From Cutibacterium acnes (GTDB lineage Bacteria; Actinomycetota; Actinomycetes; Propionibacteriales; Propionibacteriaceae): 64,000 bases of DNA. The stretch covers positions 1,426,001-1,490,000 of the forward strand of contig NZ_CP023676.1 of the NCBI RefSeq assembly GCF_003030305.1, written 5' to 3'. Shown here in pieces: positions 1 through 8,839 of this stretch; position 1 is the stretch's first letter; each line of letters begins with the position of its first letter. The position numbers were made by a program, and so were the translations under genes. The notes under the pieces were generated by a model that did not search any database, was not told where the DNA came from, and saw nothing but the letters and a program-made list of their open reading frames with translations.

Positions 1-785
1 GCTGCCCCTCCTCAGCGATGCCAAGATGAGTACCTGCGACCGGAGTCATCGTCTCGCCATCAACCGTGAATTCCTGGTAGGAAAGGTACATGAAGTGATC
101 ATCAGCCAGCCACTCAAGTAACTCACGACTCGAATCGCGATCATCGGCTGGTCCTGGAGGAAGCGCTGACGAGCTCAGCAGTGCGCAGCATTGCTTCATG
201 CATTGCCCCCCAGTCATCGGTGGCACAAACAACCTGATCAAGGCACGCACACAAATCGTCACGAAGTTGCTCGGCTGCCTGTCCGATATCGGTACCAAGC
301 GGGGCCGTCGCATCAATGTGGATCCACGACTCCGAGGCACAACCTCCCCGACCGGGCATTCCGACCGCCTCAATCGTGCCGCGGTCGCGTTTCACACCGA
401 TGATCGGATGCCGGACGTCCTCGACCCTCCACCCGTGCCTCAGCAAGCAGGACGCCACAGTGTCGACAAGGAAAGGACGGTCACCCGTCACGACCTGAAC
501 AGAATTTATCTGCCCGTCTGACCACGGCGGATCGACGATGACGTCAACGCGAACCGGCCCAGGTCGCAGCGCAAGCTGCGCCTGGTGTTCCATCGCTTGA
601 CGAATCGCATCGTCACGGTAATGATCTCCGGTGGCATGCTGCTCTTGCACAGCTGCCACGAGAGCCGGGATGACTTCATCCATCTCTGACACGATCAGGT
701 CACCTTCGTCATGGTCACGGGGCCACCTCCACGTGGTCCTCATCGAGAACTCTACAAGGGTCAATGCCTTGGCGTGAACCACCAC
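1..785 (-). pseudogene. NAD-specific glutamate dehydrogenase (large GDH2-type), N-terminal part, frameshifted and cut by the window edge
   Basis: The first ~210 residues match the N-terminal regulatory part of the very large (about 1600 aa) bacterial NAD-glutamate dehydrogenases, which deaminate glutamate to 2-oxoglutarate: a VVTGDRPFLVDTV stretch, then RHPIIGVKRD, then SWIHID. The reading frame stops at 141-143. In another frame the sequence continues without a break to the window edge as RELLEWLADDHFMYLSYQEF, which is the typical next segment of the family. The frames rejoin if one base is removed at about 145-175. The gene is therefore frameshifted, or the base is a sequencing error. The start is uncertain: GTG at 785 or a downstream ATG at 743. 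The 835-1308 gene is divergent from it. The rest of the protein lies outside the window. Family call fairly sure; pseudogene status uncertain. Confidence 0.68.
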
Positions 786-834
786 GCACAGGCATAGTGT
801 GAGATGTGCCGTAACCGTCCGGCATCATGGTGGC

Positions 835-1308
835 ATGGACATCAATTCACGGGCCCATTTCGACGCAACCCCCGACCAAGTCGTCGCTATGATGACTGAT
901 CCGGCATGGTGGCAAGACGTCCACCGTCGTGGCGGTGGCACGACCAGCAACGCCGTCGTTACAGGGGATTCACTGAGTTTGGACGTAGCTATGCCAGCCC
1001 CCAGCCAGATCACCACGTTCGTCGGTTCGACTCTGACCGCCAAGCAGACGCTGTCGTGGCAACCGGCCGGCCCCAACGGATCACGCGAGGGTACCCTCCA
1101 GATCGTCCCTCAAGGCATGCCTGCGAAAGCGGATGGACACGCATCAGTGCGCCCCGACGCCACCGGAACTGAGGTTATCTATACCGGAACCTTCACAGTG
1201 TCGGTGCCTTTAGTTGGTAAGAAACTCGAAAAAGCCGCAGCTCCTCACATCACTCAGGCATTTAACATGCAACAGGATGCTGGCAACGACTGGTTGGCCT
1301 CTCACTGA
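835..1308 (+). CDS. DUF2505-type protein (START/SRPBCC-like fold)
   Basis: Encodes about 157 aa if translation starts at ATG 835 (MDINSRAHFDATPDQV); a GTG at 799 would add 12 residues. The opening, with a FDATPDQVVAMMTDPAWW pattern followed by a small beta-rich domain and a C-terminal amphipathic segment (APHITQAFNMQQDAGNDWLA), is typical of the actinobacterial DUF2505 family. That family resembles START/polyketide-cyclase ligand-binding folds. No catalytic residues can be named and no ligand is known. It is divergent from the NAD-glutamate dehydrogenase start and convergent with the next gene. Function unknown. Confidence 0.7.
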   Translation: MDINSRAHFDATPDQVVAMMTDPAWWQDVHRRGGGTTSNAVVTGDSLSLDVAMPAPSQITTFVGSTLTAKQTLSWQPAGPNGSREGTLQIVPQGMPAKADGHASVRPDATGTEVIYTGTFTVSVPLVGKKLEKAAAPHITQAFNMQQDAGNDWLASH

Positions 1309-1340
1309 ACACCACACCGGACCACGCGAGGCGGTCAGCA

Positions 1341-1838
1341 TCACTCAAGACCGCGGAAACCCTCCGGGTCGGTGCTGACCGCAGGAAGCTCCTCGGTGAC
1401 GTCATGCCATGACAACTCGTGCTCACCGATAAGGGTTTGGATAGTGACGTCGTTCCACGCGTCATCAATAGTCATGCCCTTGACTGCCTCCGCCGCCTCC
1501 CGTGAGTGAGCGTCGTCATCATCAGCGAACCACGCGGTGATCTGAGAAGGCTCGAGATGTGTCAGAGTCACTCCGCCGTTGTCGACCTCCTCATGGTCGG
1601 TGATCTGCTCAGGCGGGACGTGAGCTACGAGTACCAAGCGTCGACCAGTGTGGGTCAATCCCCACACAGAACCGATAACCATGGCGGCATGCTCGGTTTC
1701 CTCCGGATCGGTGACATCAAGGATGGATTGCAACTCCTCAGTAACCGTGAAAGCCGTTACCTGTTTCCCCGGTGCAGCAACGAGTTGATGAGCCCGCTCC
1801 GCACTGGTCGGGATGAAGACGATGGTGGATGTCGACAA
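1341..1838 (-). CDS. Conserved actinobacterial hypothetical protein (DUF6912-like)
   Basis: About 165 aa from a TTG start at 1838, chosen because GGAGGG lies 5 bases upstream and the protein then begins STSTIVFIPTSAERAHQL, a typical first beta-strand. Upstream in-frame codons give an unlikely Arg-rich extension. The protein is soluble, acidic (a DDDD run near the middle) and without membrane segments. It resembles the small actinobacterial proteins found near secA and called DUF6912; that identification is from memory. Function unknown. Confidence 0.6.
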   Translation of the reverse strand: MSTSTIVFIPTSAERAHQLVAAPGKQVTAFTVTEELQSILDVTDPEETEHAAMVIGSVWGLTHTGRRLVLVAHVPPEQITDHEEVDNGGVTLTHLEPSQITAWFADDDDAHSREAAEAVKGMTIDDAWNDVTIQTLIGEHELSWHDVTEELPAVSTDPEGFRGLE

Positions 1839-1955
1839 TTGAACCCTCCTTGGTCGGCGTGGCCTCAGATCCATGATCCACGCTACTCAAGTGCGAGCAA
1901 GAACCATATATTGGTTCGCGACATCCCAGATGATGGAACGATTCGCTCACCAGAG

Positions 1956-1964
1956 TTGTCCACA
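1956..1964 (+). promoter_or_regulatory. Single DnaA-box-like 9-mer
   Basis: The sequence TTGTCCACA matches the DnaA-box form common in high-GC Actinobacteria. It lies upstream of the plus-strand gene at 2019. No second box is nearby, so this is not an origin. It may be chance, or an isolated DnaA-binding site. Confidence 0.15.
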
Positions 1965-2018
1965 GATTTCCCGAACAACCCTTCCGCTTACGGTATCTCA
2001 TGCGTTGTCCTTGGGTAC

Positions 2019-2522
2019 ATGACGACGACATCCTCGCCTATACCCCTCAACTCGGCACTGGTAGACCATTCCGGGATCTTCTTGGAACTTGATCGGGATT
2101 GGTGGCCTGACGAACTATGTATCGTCTCATCGGCACCGACACTGAGCCGCAACGGAGATGACTCACAAGCTCGTTACGAGGCGGTAAGGCTCACCCGCGC
2201 AGCCCACATCATCATCGTGGAGACGATGGCTGGACGACGACCTATGAGCCAGCTCGTCAAGGCCAGTAGCACTCGTGCAGTTGGGACGATGAGACGTTGG
2301 CCTCGCGGCCCGGGCTGGAGCCGTATGCTCCTCGTTGGTGAGCCACGCGTAAGTTACGACGACAACCGGGTCGACGGTGTGGGTCTGCTTGACCTCAGGG
2401 GCAGACGGTTACCACTGGCCACCAGCCTGATACTTGAGACGTGCCTGGCGTCTCGACGCCGTCGAACTGGTCCTCAACCCCAAAGTGGCCACGTTATTGA
2501 CGTTGAAGAAAATCACCTGTGA
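2019..2522 (+). CDS. Probable Rv3235-family protein
   Basis: A 167-aa open frame on the plus strand, convergent with secA, in the position Rv3235 occupies relative to secA1 in mycobacteria. The central part (IIIVETMAGRRPMSQLVKAS) resembles the GRRP..QL motif of that family, and a second block (RVSYDDNRVDGVGLLDLRGRR) could be its beta-rich half. The last ~25 residues do not look like the family end, so a late frameshift is possible. No strong ribosome-binding site precedes ATG 2019. Codon use is GC-rich in the third position and consistent with coding. If this gene is not real, 1839-2583 has no other candidate. Confidence 0.4.
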   Translation: MTTTSSPIPLNSALVDHSGIFLELDRDWWPDELCIVSSAPTLSRNGDDSQARYEAVRLTRAAHIIIVETMAGRRPMSQLVKASSTRAVGTMRRWPRGPGWSRMLLVGEPRVSYDDNRVDGVGLLDLRGRRLPLATSLILETCLASRRRRTGPQPQSGHVIDVEENHL

Positions 2523-2544
2523 GACCGTCGGGCTGGGATAATAA

Positions 2545-2578
2545 CGACGGCGCCAGCCACGTAGAACTGGCGCCGTCG
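2545..2578 (-). terminator. Hairpin terminator after secA
   Basis: Perfect 12-bp inverted repeat (2545-2556 and 2567-2578) with a 10-base loop, directly downstream of the secA stop codon. It may also stop transcription of the convergent gene ending at 2522. No long T-run follows, as is common in high-GC Actinobacteria. Confidence 0.7.
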
Positions 2579-2583
2579 ACCAC

Positions 2584-5289
2584 TCACCGACGCTTCTTAT
2601 TGCGGCGATTCTTTGGCTTCTTCGACGCCGCGGATCTTCTGGCGGCGCGGTTCCCCTCGCCGCGGGGCTTCTGTCCGCCTTCTGAGGTTGTCTCTGCCTC
2701 GCCTTGCTCATCCGGCGCCGAATAGGTCAAGGCCCGTCGTGGACGATTCCCTTTGGGGAGCACTGAGTCAGCCGTGACCGGGTTGCCCCCATCGTCGGTG
2801 ACCAGGCCGACCTGCGGGCCGGTTTCAATCTCGAGGTTGAACAGGAACCCGACGACCTCCTCCTTGAAAGAATCCATCATCGAGTTGAACATGTCGCCAC
2901 CTTCGCGCTGGTACTCGACCAACGGATCACGCTGCGCCATAGCTCGCAGACCGATGCCTTCGCGTAAGTAGTCCATCTCGTAGAGGTGCTCGCGCCATTT
3001 GCGATCCAATACCGTCAGCAGGACTTCACGCTCAAGCTGCCGCATAGTTGCCTCGCCGAGTTCGGACTCGCGGCGATCGTAGGCCTCCTGGGCGTCGGCC
3101 TTAAAGTCCTCAATAAGTTCCTCAACGTCCTGGCAATCGGCATACTCGTCAAGGTCCAAACCAACCGGATATACAGTCCCAATCTCGTTCCACATTGCGT
3201 CAAGGTCCCAGTCCTCCGAGTAACCCTCGGCGTACTTGCGGACGCCCGCCTCAACAACGCGGTCGGTAGTCGCACGCAACTCAGCCTCAACGTCAGCCCC
3301 CTCCAAGACTTTGCGACGGTCGCCATAGATGACGTGACGCTGACGGTTCATGACATCGTCGTACTTAAGGACGTTCTTTCGCATCTCGAAGTTCTGCGCT
3401 TCGACCTGCTTCTGGGCACTCTCAATCTGTCGCGACACCCACTTCGATTCGATGGGCATGTCCTCGGGCATTTTGAGGGTCACCATGGCACGGTCAATGA
3501 CCTCGGGCTTGAATAGCCGCATGAGCTCGTCCTGCAGCGACAGATAGAACCGCGACTCACCGGGGTCGCCCTGTCGACCGGAACGTCCTCGCAACTGATT
3601 GTCGATACGGCGAGACTCGTGACGTTCCGAGCCAATGACATAAAGGCCGCCAAGCCCCTCGACCTCATTGTGTTCAGCCTGGGACTGCTCCTCATACTTG
3701 GCCAGGGTGTTGTTCCACGCAGTCTGGTACGCGTCCTGGTCCTCGAGGGGGTCCAAGCCCTTTTCCCGTAGGTCAAGCTCAGTGAGGAACTCGGGGTTGC
3801 CGCCGAGGATAATGTCGGTACCACGGCCAGCCATATTCGTCGACACCGTCACGGCCCCCTTACGGCCAGCTAAGGCGACAATCGCGGCTTCAGACTCATG
3901 GTGCTTGGCGTTCAGCACCTTGTGCGGAACACCGGCACGCTTGAGCTTCTCGGAAAGCAGCTCCGACTTGGCCACCGACGCAGTGCCGATAAGGATCGGC
4001 TGGCCCGCCTCGTGACGCTCAACAACATCGGCGATGATGGCGTCGAACTTGGCATCCTCGGTGCGGTAAATGAGGTCCTTCTGATCTTTGCGGATCATCG
4101 GACGGTTCGTCGGGATCGGGATGACTCCCAGACCGTAAATTTTCTGGAACTCGCTTTCCTCGGTCTTAGCGGTACCCGTCATGCCGGCGAGCTTGTCGTA
4201 CATGCGGAAGTAGTTCTGCAGGGTGATCGTGGCGAGAGTCTGATACTCGTCCTTGATCTCGACGTGTTCTTTGGCCTCAAGGGCTTGGTGGAGGCCTTCG
4301 TTGTAACGACGGCCAGCAAGGGTCCGGCCGGTGTGCTCGTCAACGATGAGGACTTCACCACCGACGACGACGTAGTCCTTATCGCGGTGAAAAAGCTCCT
4401 TGGCCTTGATGGCGTTGTTGAGGTACCCGATAAGCGGAGTGTTCGCTGACTCATAAAGGTTCTCGATACCGAGCCTCTCCTCAACGACGGTGATTCCGTG
4501 CCCAAGTACAGAGACGGTGCGTTTCTTCTCGTCTACCTCGTAGTCGACGTCGCGTTCGAGCCGCGAGACGATCTTGGCGAATTCCGGGTACCACTGCTTG
4601 TTCTCCTCGGCAGGTCCAGAGATGATCAGCGGGGTACGAGCTTCGTCAACGAGAATGGAGTCAACCTCGTCAACAATCGCGTAATGGTGACCGCGCTGCA
4701 CGCACTCGCTGAGCGAACTGGCCATATTGTCACGCAGGTAGTCGAAGCCAAACTCGTTGTTCGTGCCATAGGTGACATCGGCCTTATAGGCCTCCTTGCG
4801 GGCCATCGGCGGCATGTCCGACAGGATCGCCGAGATCGACAAACCTAGGAACCGATGCACACGGCCCATCTGCTCTGACTGCACCCGAGCCAAGTAGTCA
4901 TTGACGGTGACGATATGTACACCCTCGCCGAGCAGGCCCTCGAGGTAGGCAGGAAGCAAACCGACCAGCGTCTTGCCTTCACCGGTCTTCATCTCGGCAA
5001 TGTTGCATTGGTGGAGGGCTGCACCACCCATGATCTGAACATCGAAGTGTCGCTTACCCAGCACGCGCTTTGAGGCTTCACGTACCGTCGCGAAGGCTTC
5101 TGGGAGGAGACGATCCAGACTCTCGCCATTGTCAAGACGTTGACGGAAGTCGGCGGTCTGACCGGCCAACTCGTCGTCGTCCATGGCGACGTAGTCCTCC
5201 TCAATGCTGTTGACCTGGCCGACAATGCGGTTGAGTCGGCGGATGATCTTGCCTTCACCGGCGTGCAGCACGCGATCCATGAGGTTCAC
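2584..5289 (-). CDS. secA: Preprotein translocase motor ATPase SecA
   Basis: 901 aa. SecA drives unfolded preproteins through the SecYEG channel at the inner face of the membrane by ATP hydrolysis. Seen: Walker A MKTGEGKT at residues 100-107, DEVD at 207-210 followed by [12 protein letters not shown], the second nucleotide-binding fold with [11 protein letters not shown], and [11 protein letters not shown]. Length is normal. The C-terminus is a Lys/Arg-rich tail ([18 protein letters not shown]) instead of the Cys-rich zinc-binding end of many SecA proteins. GTG 5289 is preferred to the in-frame ATG three codons later because AAGGA lies 8 bases upstream. It follows hpf on the same strand but two hairpins separate them. 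Very likely the essential housekeeping SecA. Confidence 0.97.
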   Translation of the reverse strand: MNLMDRVLHAGEGKIIRRLNRIVGQVNSIEEDYVAMDDDELAGQTADFRQRLDNGESLDRLLPEAFATVREASKRVLGKRHFDVQIMGGAALHQCNIAEMKTGEGKTLVGLLPAYLEGLLGEGVHIVTVNDYLARVQSEQMGRVHRFLGLSISAILSDMPPMARKEAYKADVTYGTNNEFGFDYLRDNMASSLSECVQRGHHYAIVDEVDSILVDEARTPLIISGPAEENKQWYPEFAKIVSRLERDVDYEVDEKKRTVSVLGHGITVVEERLGIENLYESANTPLIGYLNNAIKAKELFHRDKDYVVVGGEVLIVDEHTGRTLAGRRYNEGLHQALEAKEHVEIKDEYQTLATITLQNYFRMYDKLAGMTGTAKTEESEFQKIYGLGVIPIPTNRPMIRKDQKDLIYRTEDAKFDAIIADVVERHEAGQPILIGTASVAKSELLSEKLKRAGVPHKVLNAKHHESEAAIVALAGRKGAVTVSTNMAGRGTDIILGGNPEFLTELDLREKGLDPLEDQDAYQTAWNNTLAKYEEQSQAEHNEVEGLGGLYVIGSERHESRRIDNQLRGRSGRQGDPGESRFYLSLQDELMRLFKPEVIDRAMVTLKMPEDMPIESKWVSRQIESAQKQVEAQNFEMRKNVLKYDDVMNRQRHVIYGDRRKVLEGADVEAELRATTDRVVEAGVRKYAEGYSEDWDLDAMWNEIGTVYPVGLDLDEYADCQDVEELIEDFKADAQEAYDRRESELGEATMRQLEREVLLTVLDRKWREHLYEMDYLREGIGLRAMAQRDPLVEYQREGGDMFNSMMDSFKEEVVGFLFNLEIETGPQVGLVTDDGGNPVTADSVLPKGNRPRRALTYSAPDEQGEAETTSEGGQKPRGEGNRAARRSAASKKPKNRRNKKRR

Positions 5290-5428
5290 GGGGCGGGTCC
5301 TTCAAGGAGTAGACGTCGTAACCGTCCGAGCATATGCCCGACGAGTGGCATAGGGAAGCCACCGCCCCCATCCTAGGGGGTCCTCGGCCGAACCAAGAAC
5401 GCGCAGCTCGATCTACCCCATGAACACG

Positions 5429-5459
5429 CGGTGCCGGCATCTCTGCCATGCCGGCACCG
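5429..5459. terminator. Strong inverted repeat between hpf and secA
   Basis: A perfect stem of at least 11 bp (12 with the outer C-G pair) around CTCTGCC. It is the second of two tandem hairpins downstream of hpf and probably backs up termination before secA. Confidence 0.55.
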
Positions 5460-5492
5460 GAAGCTGCGGAAAGTCGATTACCCCCATGACAA

Positions 5493-5522
5493 GCGGCGAT
5501 GCGGGAAGACCCGCATCGCCGC
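5493..5522 (-). terminator. Hairpin terminator after hpf
   Basis: Perfect 13-bp stem (5493-5505 with 5510-5522) and a 4-base loop, 23 bases past the hpf stop codon. It is placed to end the hpf transcript. Confidence 0.7.
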
Positions 5523-5544
5523 GACCTCAAAACCTCAGTAAGTG

Positions 5545-6156
5545 TTACTCGTGGTCAAGGTCGAGATGGATGACGCCGTAGTTGTATCCCTTCTTACGCC
5601 GGTAGACGACGCTAGGCCGCTTGGAATCCTGATCAAGGTAGAGGAAGAAATCGTGACCGACTAGTTCCATCTCGTCGAGAGCCTGGGCCAGGGTTAGAGG
5701 AACAGCCTGGAAAATCTTCTCCTTAACGTAGATAGGGCTATCCCCAGTGACTTCCACGTCACCTGCGATCGTCCTTGTGGTGAGGATATCGGGTGCATCG
5801 TCAGTGCTCTCCTCAGGTAAAACGTCTAGGACCTGGGAAACACGCAGCCCGCGGCGGCTGCGACGACGATCCGCAGCCTTGACTAACTGGGTGCGAAGCC
5901 GATCGGCGGCCATGTCAAAGGCAACCATCTTGTCCTCCGCCTGTCCGACGGCTCGCACTACCGGCCCCTTAGCGCGCAGCGTGATCTCACACGTCATGGC
6001 CTGGTCTTTGGGTCCCTTAGTGCCTTGGGCGGTGAAAACCACCTCGGCGCGCTGGACCCGGTCCTTCAACTTTTCGACCCCGGAGAGCCTGTCCTCGACT
6101 TGGGCGCGCACGTCGTCACTGACGTGGCAATGCCGTCCCGAAACGATGACCTCCAT
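5545..6156 (-). CDS. hpf: Long-form ribosome hibernation promoting factor HPF
   Basis: 203 aa from ATG 6156, which has AGGAGG five bases upstream; the frame is open further upstream but without a start site of similar quality. The N-terminal domain (residues 1-~100, MEVIVSGRHCHVSDDVRAQV) is the S30AE fold that binds the decoding site of the 30S subunit. The C-terminal domain (about 135-203, IYVKEKIFQAVPLTLAQAL then HDFFLYLDQDS) is the dimerisation domain of long HPF, which pairs two 70S ribosomes into inactive 100S particles in stationary phase. The two are joined by an Arg-rich linker. The comF-hpf-secA order is the same as in mycobacteria. High confidence. Confidence 0.93.
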   Translation of the reverse strand: MEVIVSGRHCHVSDDVRAQVEDRLSGVEKLKDRVQRAEVVFTAQGTKGPKDQAMTCEITLRAKGPVVRAVGQAEDKMVAFDMAADRLRTQLVKAADRRRSRRGLRVSQVLDVLPEESTDDAPDILTTRTIAGDVEVTGDSPIYVKEKIFQAVPLTLAQALDEMELVGHDFFLYLDQDSKRPSVVYRRKKGYNYGVIHLDLDHE

Positions 6157-6374
6157 GACAACCTCCTGTGCTGGGGTTTGCATCGGTCTTTCCGACGCTG
6201 ACACAAAAGGCACGACCGTGTTCCACCCTCTGATGAGAGATCCGGGTGCCGTTCGGTCGTGCCATGCATCTACGCTAGCCCAAACGGGGCGCTCCCAACA
6301 GATGTTTGGCAAGCTTCAACGCGCTCAGTGACGATGCGACCAGCCTCGTGATCATACCGAGGATCTCATTGTGA

Positions 6375-7022
6375 TCACGGCCATCGCGTCGCGGTCGCGG
6401 CGTCAGCCAGGACGACGATGGCCAGCACCTGTCGTCCCGACCGGGTCAAGGCGCGGCAGGCCTCCTCCACCGTCGCTCCGGACGTGCGTACATCATCAAC
6501 AATAATGACGTCTCCGCTCCCAGAATCGGCCCTCATAGACCCTCGTTGATTGACACCACGCTGCTCATCGCCGACCTCGAGCTGATCGGCCACCTGACGG
6601 GTTCGATGCAACAGCTGGTTCACGGTTGCGCCAGGTACCTTAAGCCATTCCAAGGCCGAACGAGTCATGTCGGCAGCGTGGTCAGCTCCTCGTTTCCTGA
6701 CTGCCCGCCTCGATGACGGCACTGGGACAACGTCAACGTGCCCAGGAGCGGCCGCCACGGCCGGTGCTAGTCCACAGGCCAGCCATTGGCCGAGTTGATC
6801 AGTGAGCCACGTAGCACCGCGGTCCTTGTGGGCGGTGACGATCCCCGGAATCGGACCGTGGTAGCCCATGCAGGCGATGATCGGGGGCGGTCCGTCAAGG
6901 ATGACCCGTGGCGCCGGATTCACGGCTTCCAGGCACGCCTGACAGATTCCGATTCCAGGCGCTGTACAACCGGGACAACATGCCCCCAGAAACAGATCCG
7001 CCAGCGATTCGAGTGTGTTCAC
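6375..7022 (-). CDS. comF: ComF-family phosphoribosyltransferase-like protein
   Basis: 215 aa. ComF proteins combine an N-terminal Cys cluster with a type I phosphoribosyltransferase fold; in competent bacteria they act in uptake or handling of transforming DNA, and in others the role is unclear. Seen: the Cys pattern CCPGC...GICQAC near residues 15-30, HKDRGA at about 66, and the PRPP-binding loop IIVDDVRTSGAT near the C-terminus. Start GTG 7022 has no clear ribosome-binding site. The gene lies between lpqB and hpf, the same setting as Rv3242c in M. tuberculosis, and may be translated with lpqB. Family call secure; function inferred. Confidence 0.82.
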   Translation of the reverse strand: MNTLESLADLFLGACCPGCTAPGIGICQACLEAVNPAPRVILDGPPPIIACMGYHGPIPGIVTAHKDRGATWLTDQLGQWLACGLAPAVAAAPGHVDVVPVPSSRRAVRKRGADHAADMTRSALEWLKVPGATVNQLLHRTRQVADQLEVGDEQRGVNQRGSMRADSGSGDVIIVDDVRTSGATVEEACRALTRSGRQVLAIVVLADAATATRWP

Positions 7023-7063
7023 GATCCATTAGTTTCGTGGCTCTGCCTGCTTCGGCGGAAGGG

Positions 7064-8839
7064 TCAAGTAGTGACCGCAACGGCGTTAACACCTTGAAGG
7101 ATCTGACGCCAGCGGAAACTCTCCTCGTGGAGCAGCAACGTCCCGTCCTCGCACAGCACGACCGCCTCGGTGCCCATTTCCGTCGGCAACGCGACGACGG
7201 CCGCCATGCTAGTGGCGGTGAGCTGACCCATTGACGTCGCGCCAGATCCGTCGACGACGATCTCGTAAGGGGTCGTGACACCAGCATCGATGGCACGACC
7301 CAGCACGCACAACCGAGTCTGAGATAGCCATGCAACGTCGGTAATGATCGACAGATTCACGTCTGAGGAGGACAGCGGGATGTCGGTTATGTGACTGAGG
7401 TGGACCGCGCCTTCCTGGCGGGACAGCAGCCCAATCCCCAGCGCACGTGTCTTCCCCCGTTCAAGGACGAGGGCGACCCGGACCGCATCAGGGGCCACGC
7501 TGAACGACGTCACCCTGCACCCACCGAGATCGACGACGGTCGACATTCGGGCGCCATCTGATCCGACGACGATCAGCGTCGGATCCGTGTCCGAAAAGGT
7601 CATGATGCTGTGGTCGCGAAGCACTTGAGGCCGCCGTAAGTTCACGCCGGTGGCCAGCACCTGGATATCCTCGCTACCTTCCTGCCAGGTGAGCAATGAA
7701 CGTCGATCTGCTGAGACCGCATGCCAGATCGCACCTGGGCTGCGCGGGGAGATCATTGGCATCGTAAACTGAGTAGATGCGACCTCCGCCACACTGTTGT
7801 TCGTGGTCGCCCCTCGCCCCAGTGCTCCGGGCATGATCCGGAAGTTGTGTCCTGAGGCCGCGACACGCCCCATCTGCCCCTTGATGACGGCGACCACGGT
7901 CGGTGAGTGGGTAGCGGGAAAGGGGATGAACTCGGCGTAAAGATCTGCGGACACGCTTTGATCTTCGGCCGCCTCCGGAAGCGAAAGCAGAGAGCCACCG
8001 GCAGTAAACCGGATGCGCGATATCGCTGCGAAACCATTCAGGGTCCATGTCACCTGGCTGGCTAACAGACGCCGCTGGGATGGCGACAGTTGGGCCGCCG
8101 AAGCACTCAACGGAACGGTGACCACACCGACGGCATCCACCGACGTCGTCCCCGTGACCGTCACCCCGTCCGGCAAGGCCGTTCGCAGCACCGCGTCGAG
8201 AGGCTCGGGAACCCCGGCTGTCATCGCCCGAAGAGCGGCATCTGGGTCGGCGGCGGCGCTGGGAAGATGAATGATGTCGGGCACGAGGCGGTCCGCCGCC
8301 TCTGTCAAAAAGTAGATGGGAATCGTCGACCAGCTCCGTTGAAAGGTGTACTGGGAAATGAGCACCCCTTCTGGAGGCCGGGAGATACGCCACTGACCCG
8401 ATTCCTGCGCCATTCCGAAGTCATGATTGAGAGTTTGAGAACTAGTCGGATGATAGTGGCCTCTGGAATCGATCTGCCCCACCACGGGGGCCTGAAGCGC
8501 TGCGGTAGCGACGGTGCTGGCCGGCTTATGGTTCGTGGCGTCATAGATGGTGACTTTCGCATGGGGATCCCATCGATCCGCAATGTCGCTAGTGAGGTAA
8601 GACCTCGCGACCCGGTAGTCGTCACGCACGCTCGCCATCGCCTGCAGGAACCCGCCCACCACGAGGTCGATGGACGCGCCGTCTGCAGGAGGATGGGGAG
8701 CGACGTCGATGCTTTCCCGCGCGGCGGCGCGGGGACCATCAGCTCGCTTCACTGGGCCCTGGGATGGTACTTCGGAGCATCCGGTGAGCAAAACAGCAGC
8801 AGCTGACAGCACAGCACGCCGGGAAGGGCGTAGGGTCAT
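7064..8839 (-). CDS. lpqB: Lipoprotein LpqB (MtrAB-associated, GerMN domain)
   Basis: 591 aa with a lipoprotein signal: Arg-rich start, hydrophobic stretch, then lipobox LLTGC with the lipidated Cys at residue 21. In mycobacteria LpqB works with the sensor kinase MtrB in cell-wall stress signalling. The middle region contains a GerMN-like domain (about residues 200-310) and the C-terminal half looks like a beta-propeller with repeated short hydrophobic strands. It overlaps the end of mtrB by 4 bases, so the two are translationally coupled in an mtrA-mtrB-lpqB operon. Length matches the family (about 580-600 aa). Confidence 0.92.
   Translation of the reverse strand: MTLRPSRRAVLSAAAVLLTGCSEVPSQGPVKRADGPRAAARESIDVAPHPPADGASIDLVVGGFLQAMASVRDDYRVARSYLTSDIADRWDPHAKVTIYDATNHKPASTVATAALQAPVVGQIDSRGHYHPTSSQTLNHDFGMAQESGQWRISRPPEGVLISQYTFQRSWSTIPIYFLTEAADRLVPDIIHLPSAAADPDAALRAMTAGVPEPLDAVLRTALPDGVTVTGTTSVDAVGVVTVPLSASAAQLSPSQRRLLASQVTWTLNGFAAISRIRFTAGGSLLSLPEAAEDQSVSADLYAEFIPFPATHSPTVVAVIKGQMGRVAASGHNFRIMPGALGRGATTNNSVAEVASTQFTMPMISPRSPGAIWHAVSADRRSLLTWQEGSEDIQVLATGVNLRRPQVLRDHSIMTFSDTDPTLIVVGSDGARMSTVVDLGGCRVTSFSVAPDAVRVALVLERGKTRALGIGLLSRQEGAVHLSHITDIPLSSSDVNLSIITDVAWLSQTRLCVLGRAIDAGVTTPYEIVVDGSGATSMGQLTATSMAAVVALPTEMGTEAVVLCEDGTLLLHEESFRWRQILQGVNAVAVTT

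Noticed and set aside
1956-1964. DnaA-box-like 9-mer as part of an origin
   Set aside because: Only one box and no dnaA, dnaN or AT-rich unwinding region nearby.
1506-2018. Upstream part of a long plus-strand open frame that runs on to 2522
   Set aside because: It lies antisense to the conserved gene at 1341-1838 and has no family features; only the part from 2019 on looks like a gene.
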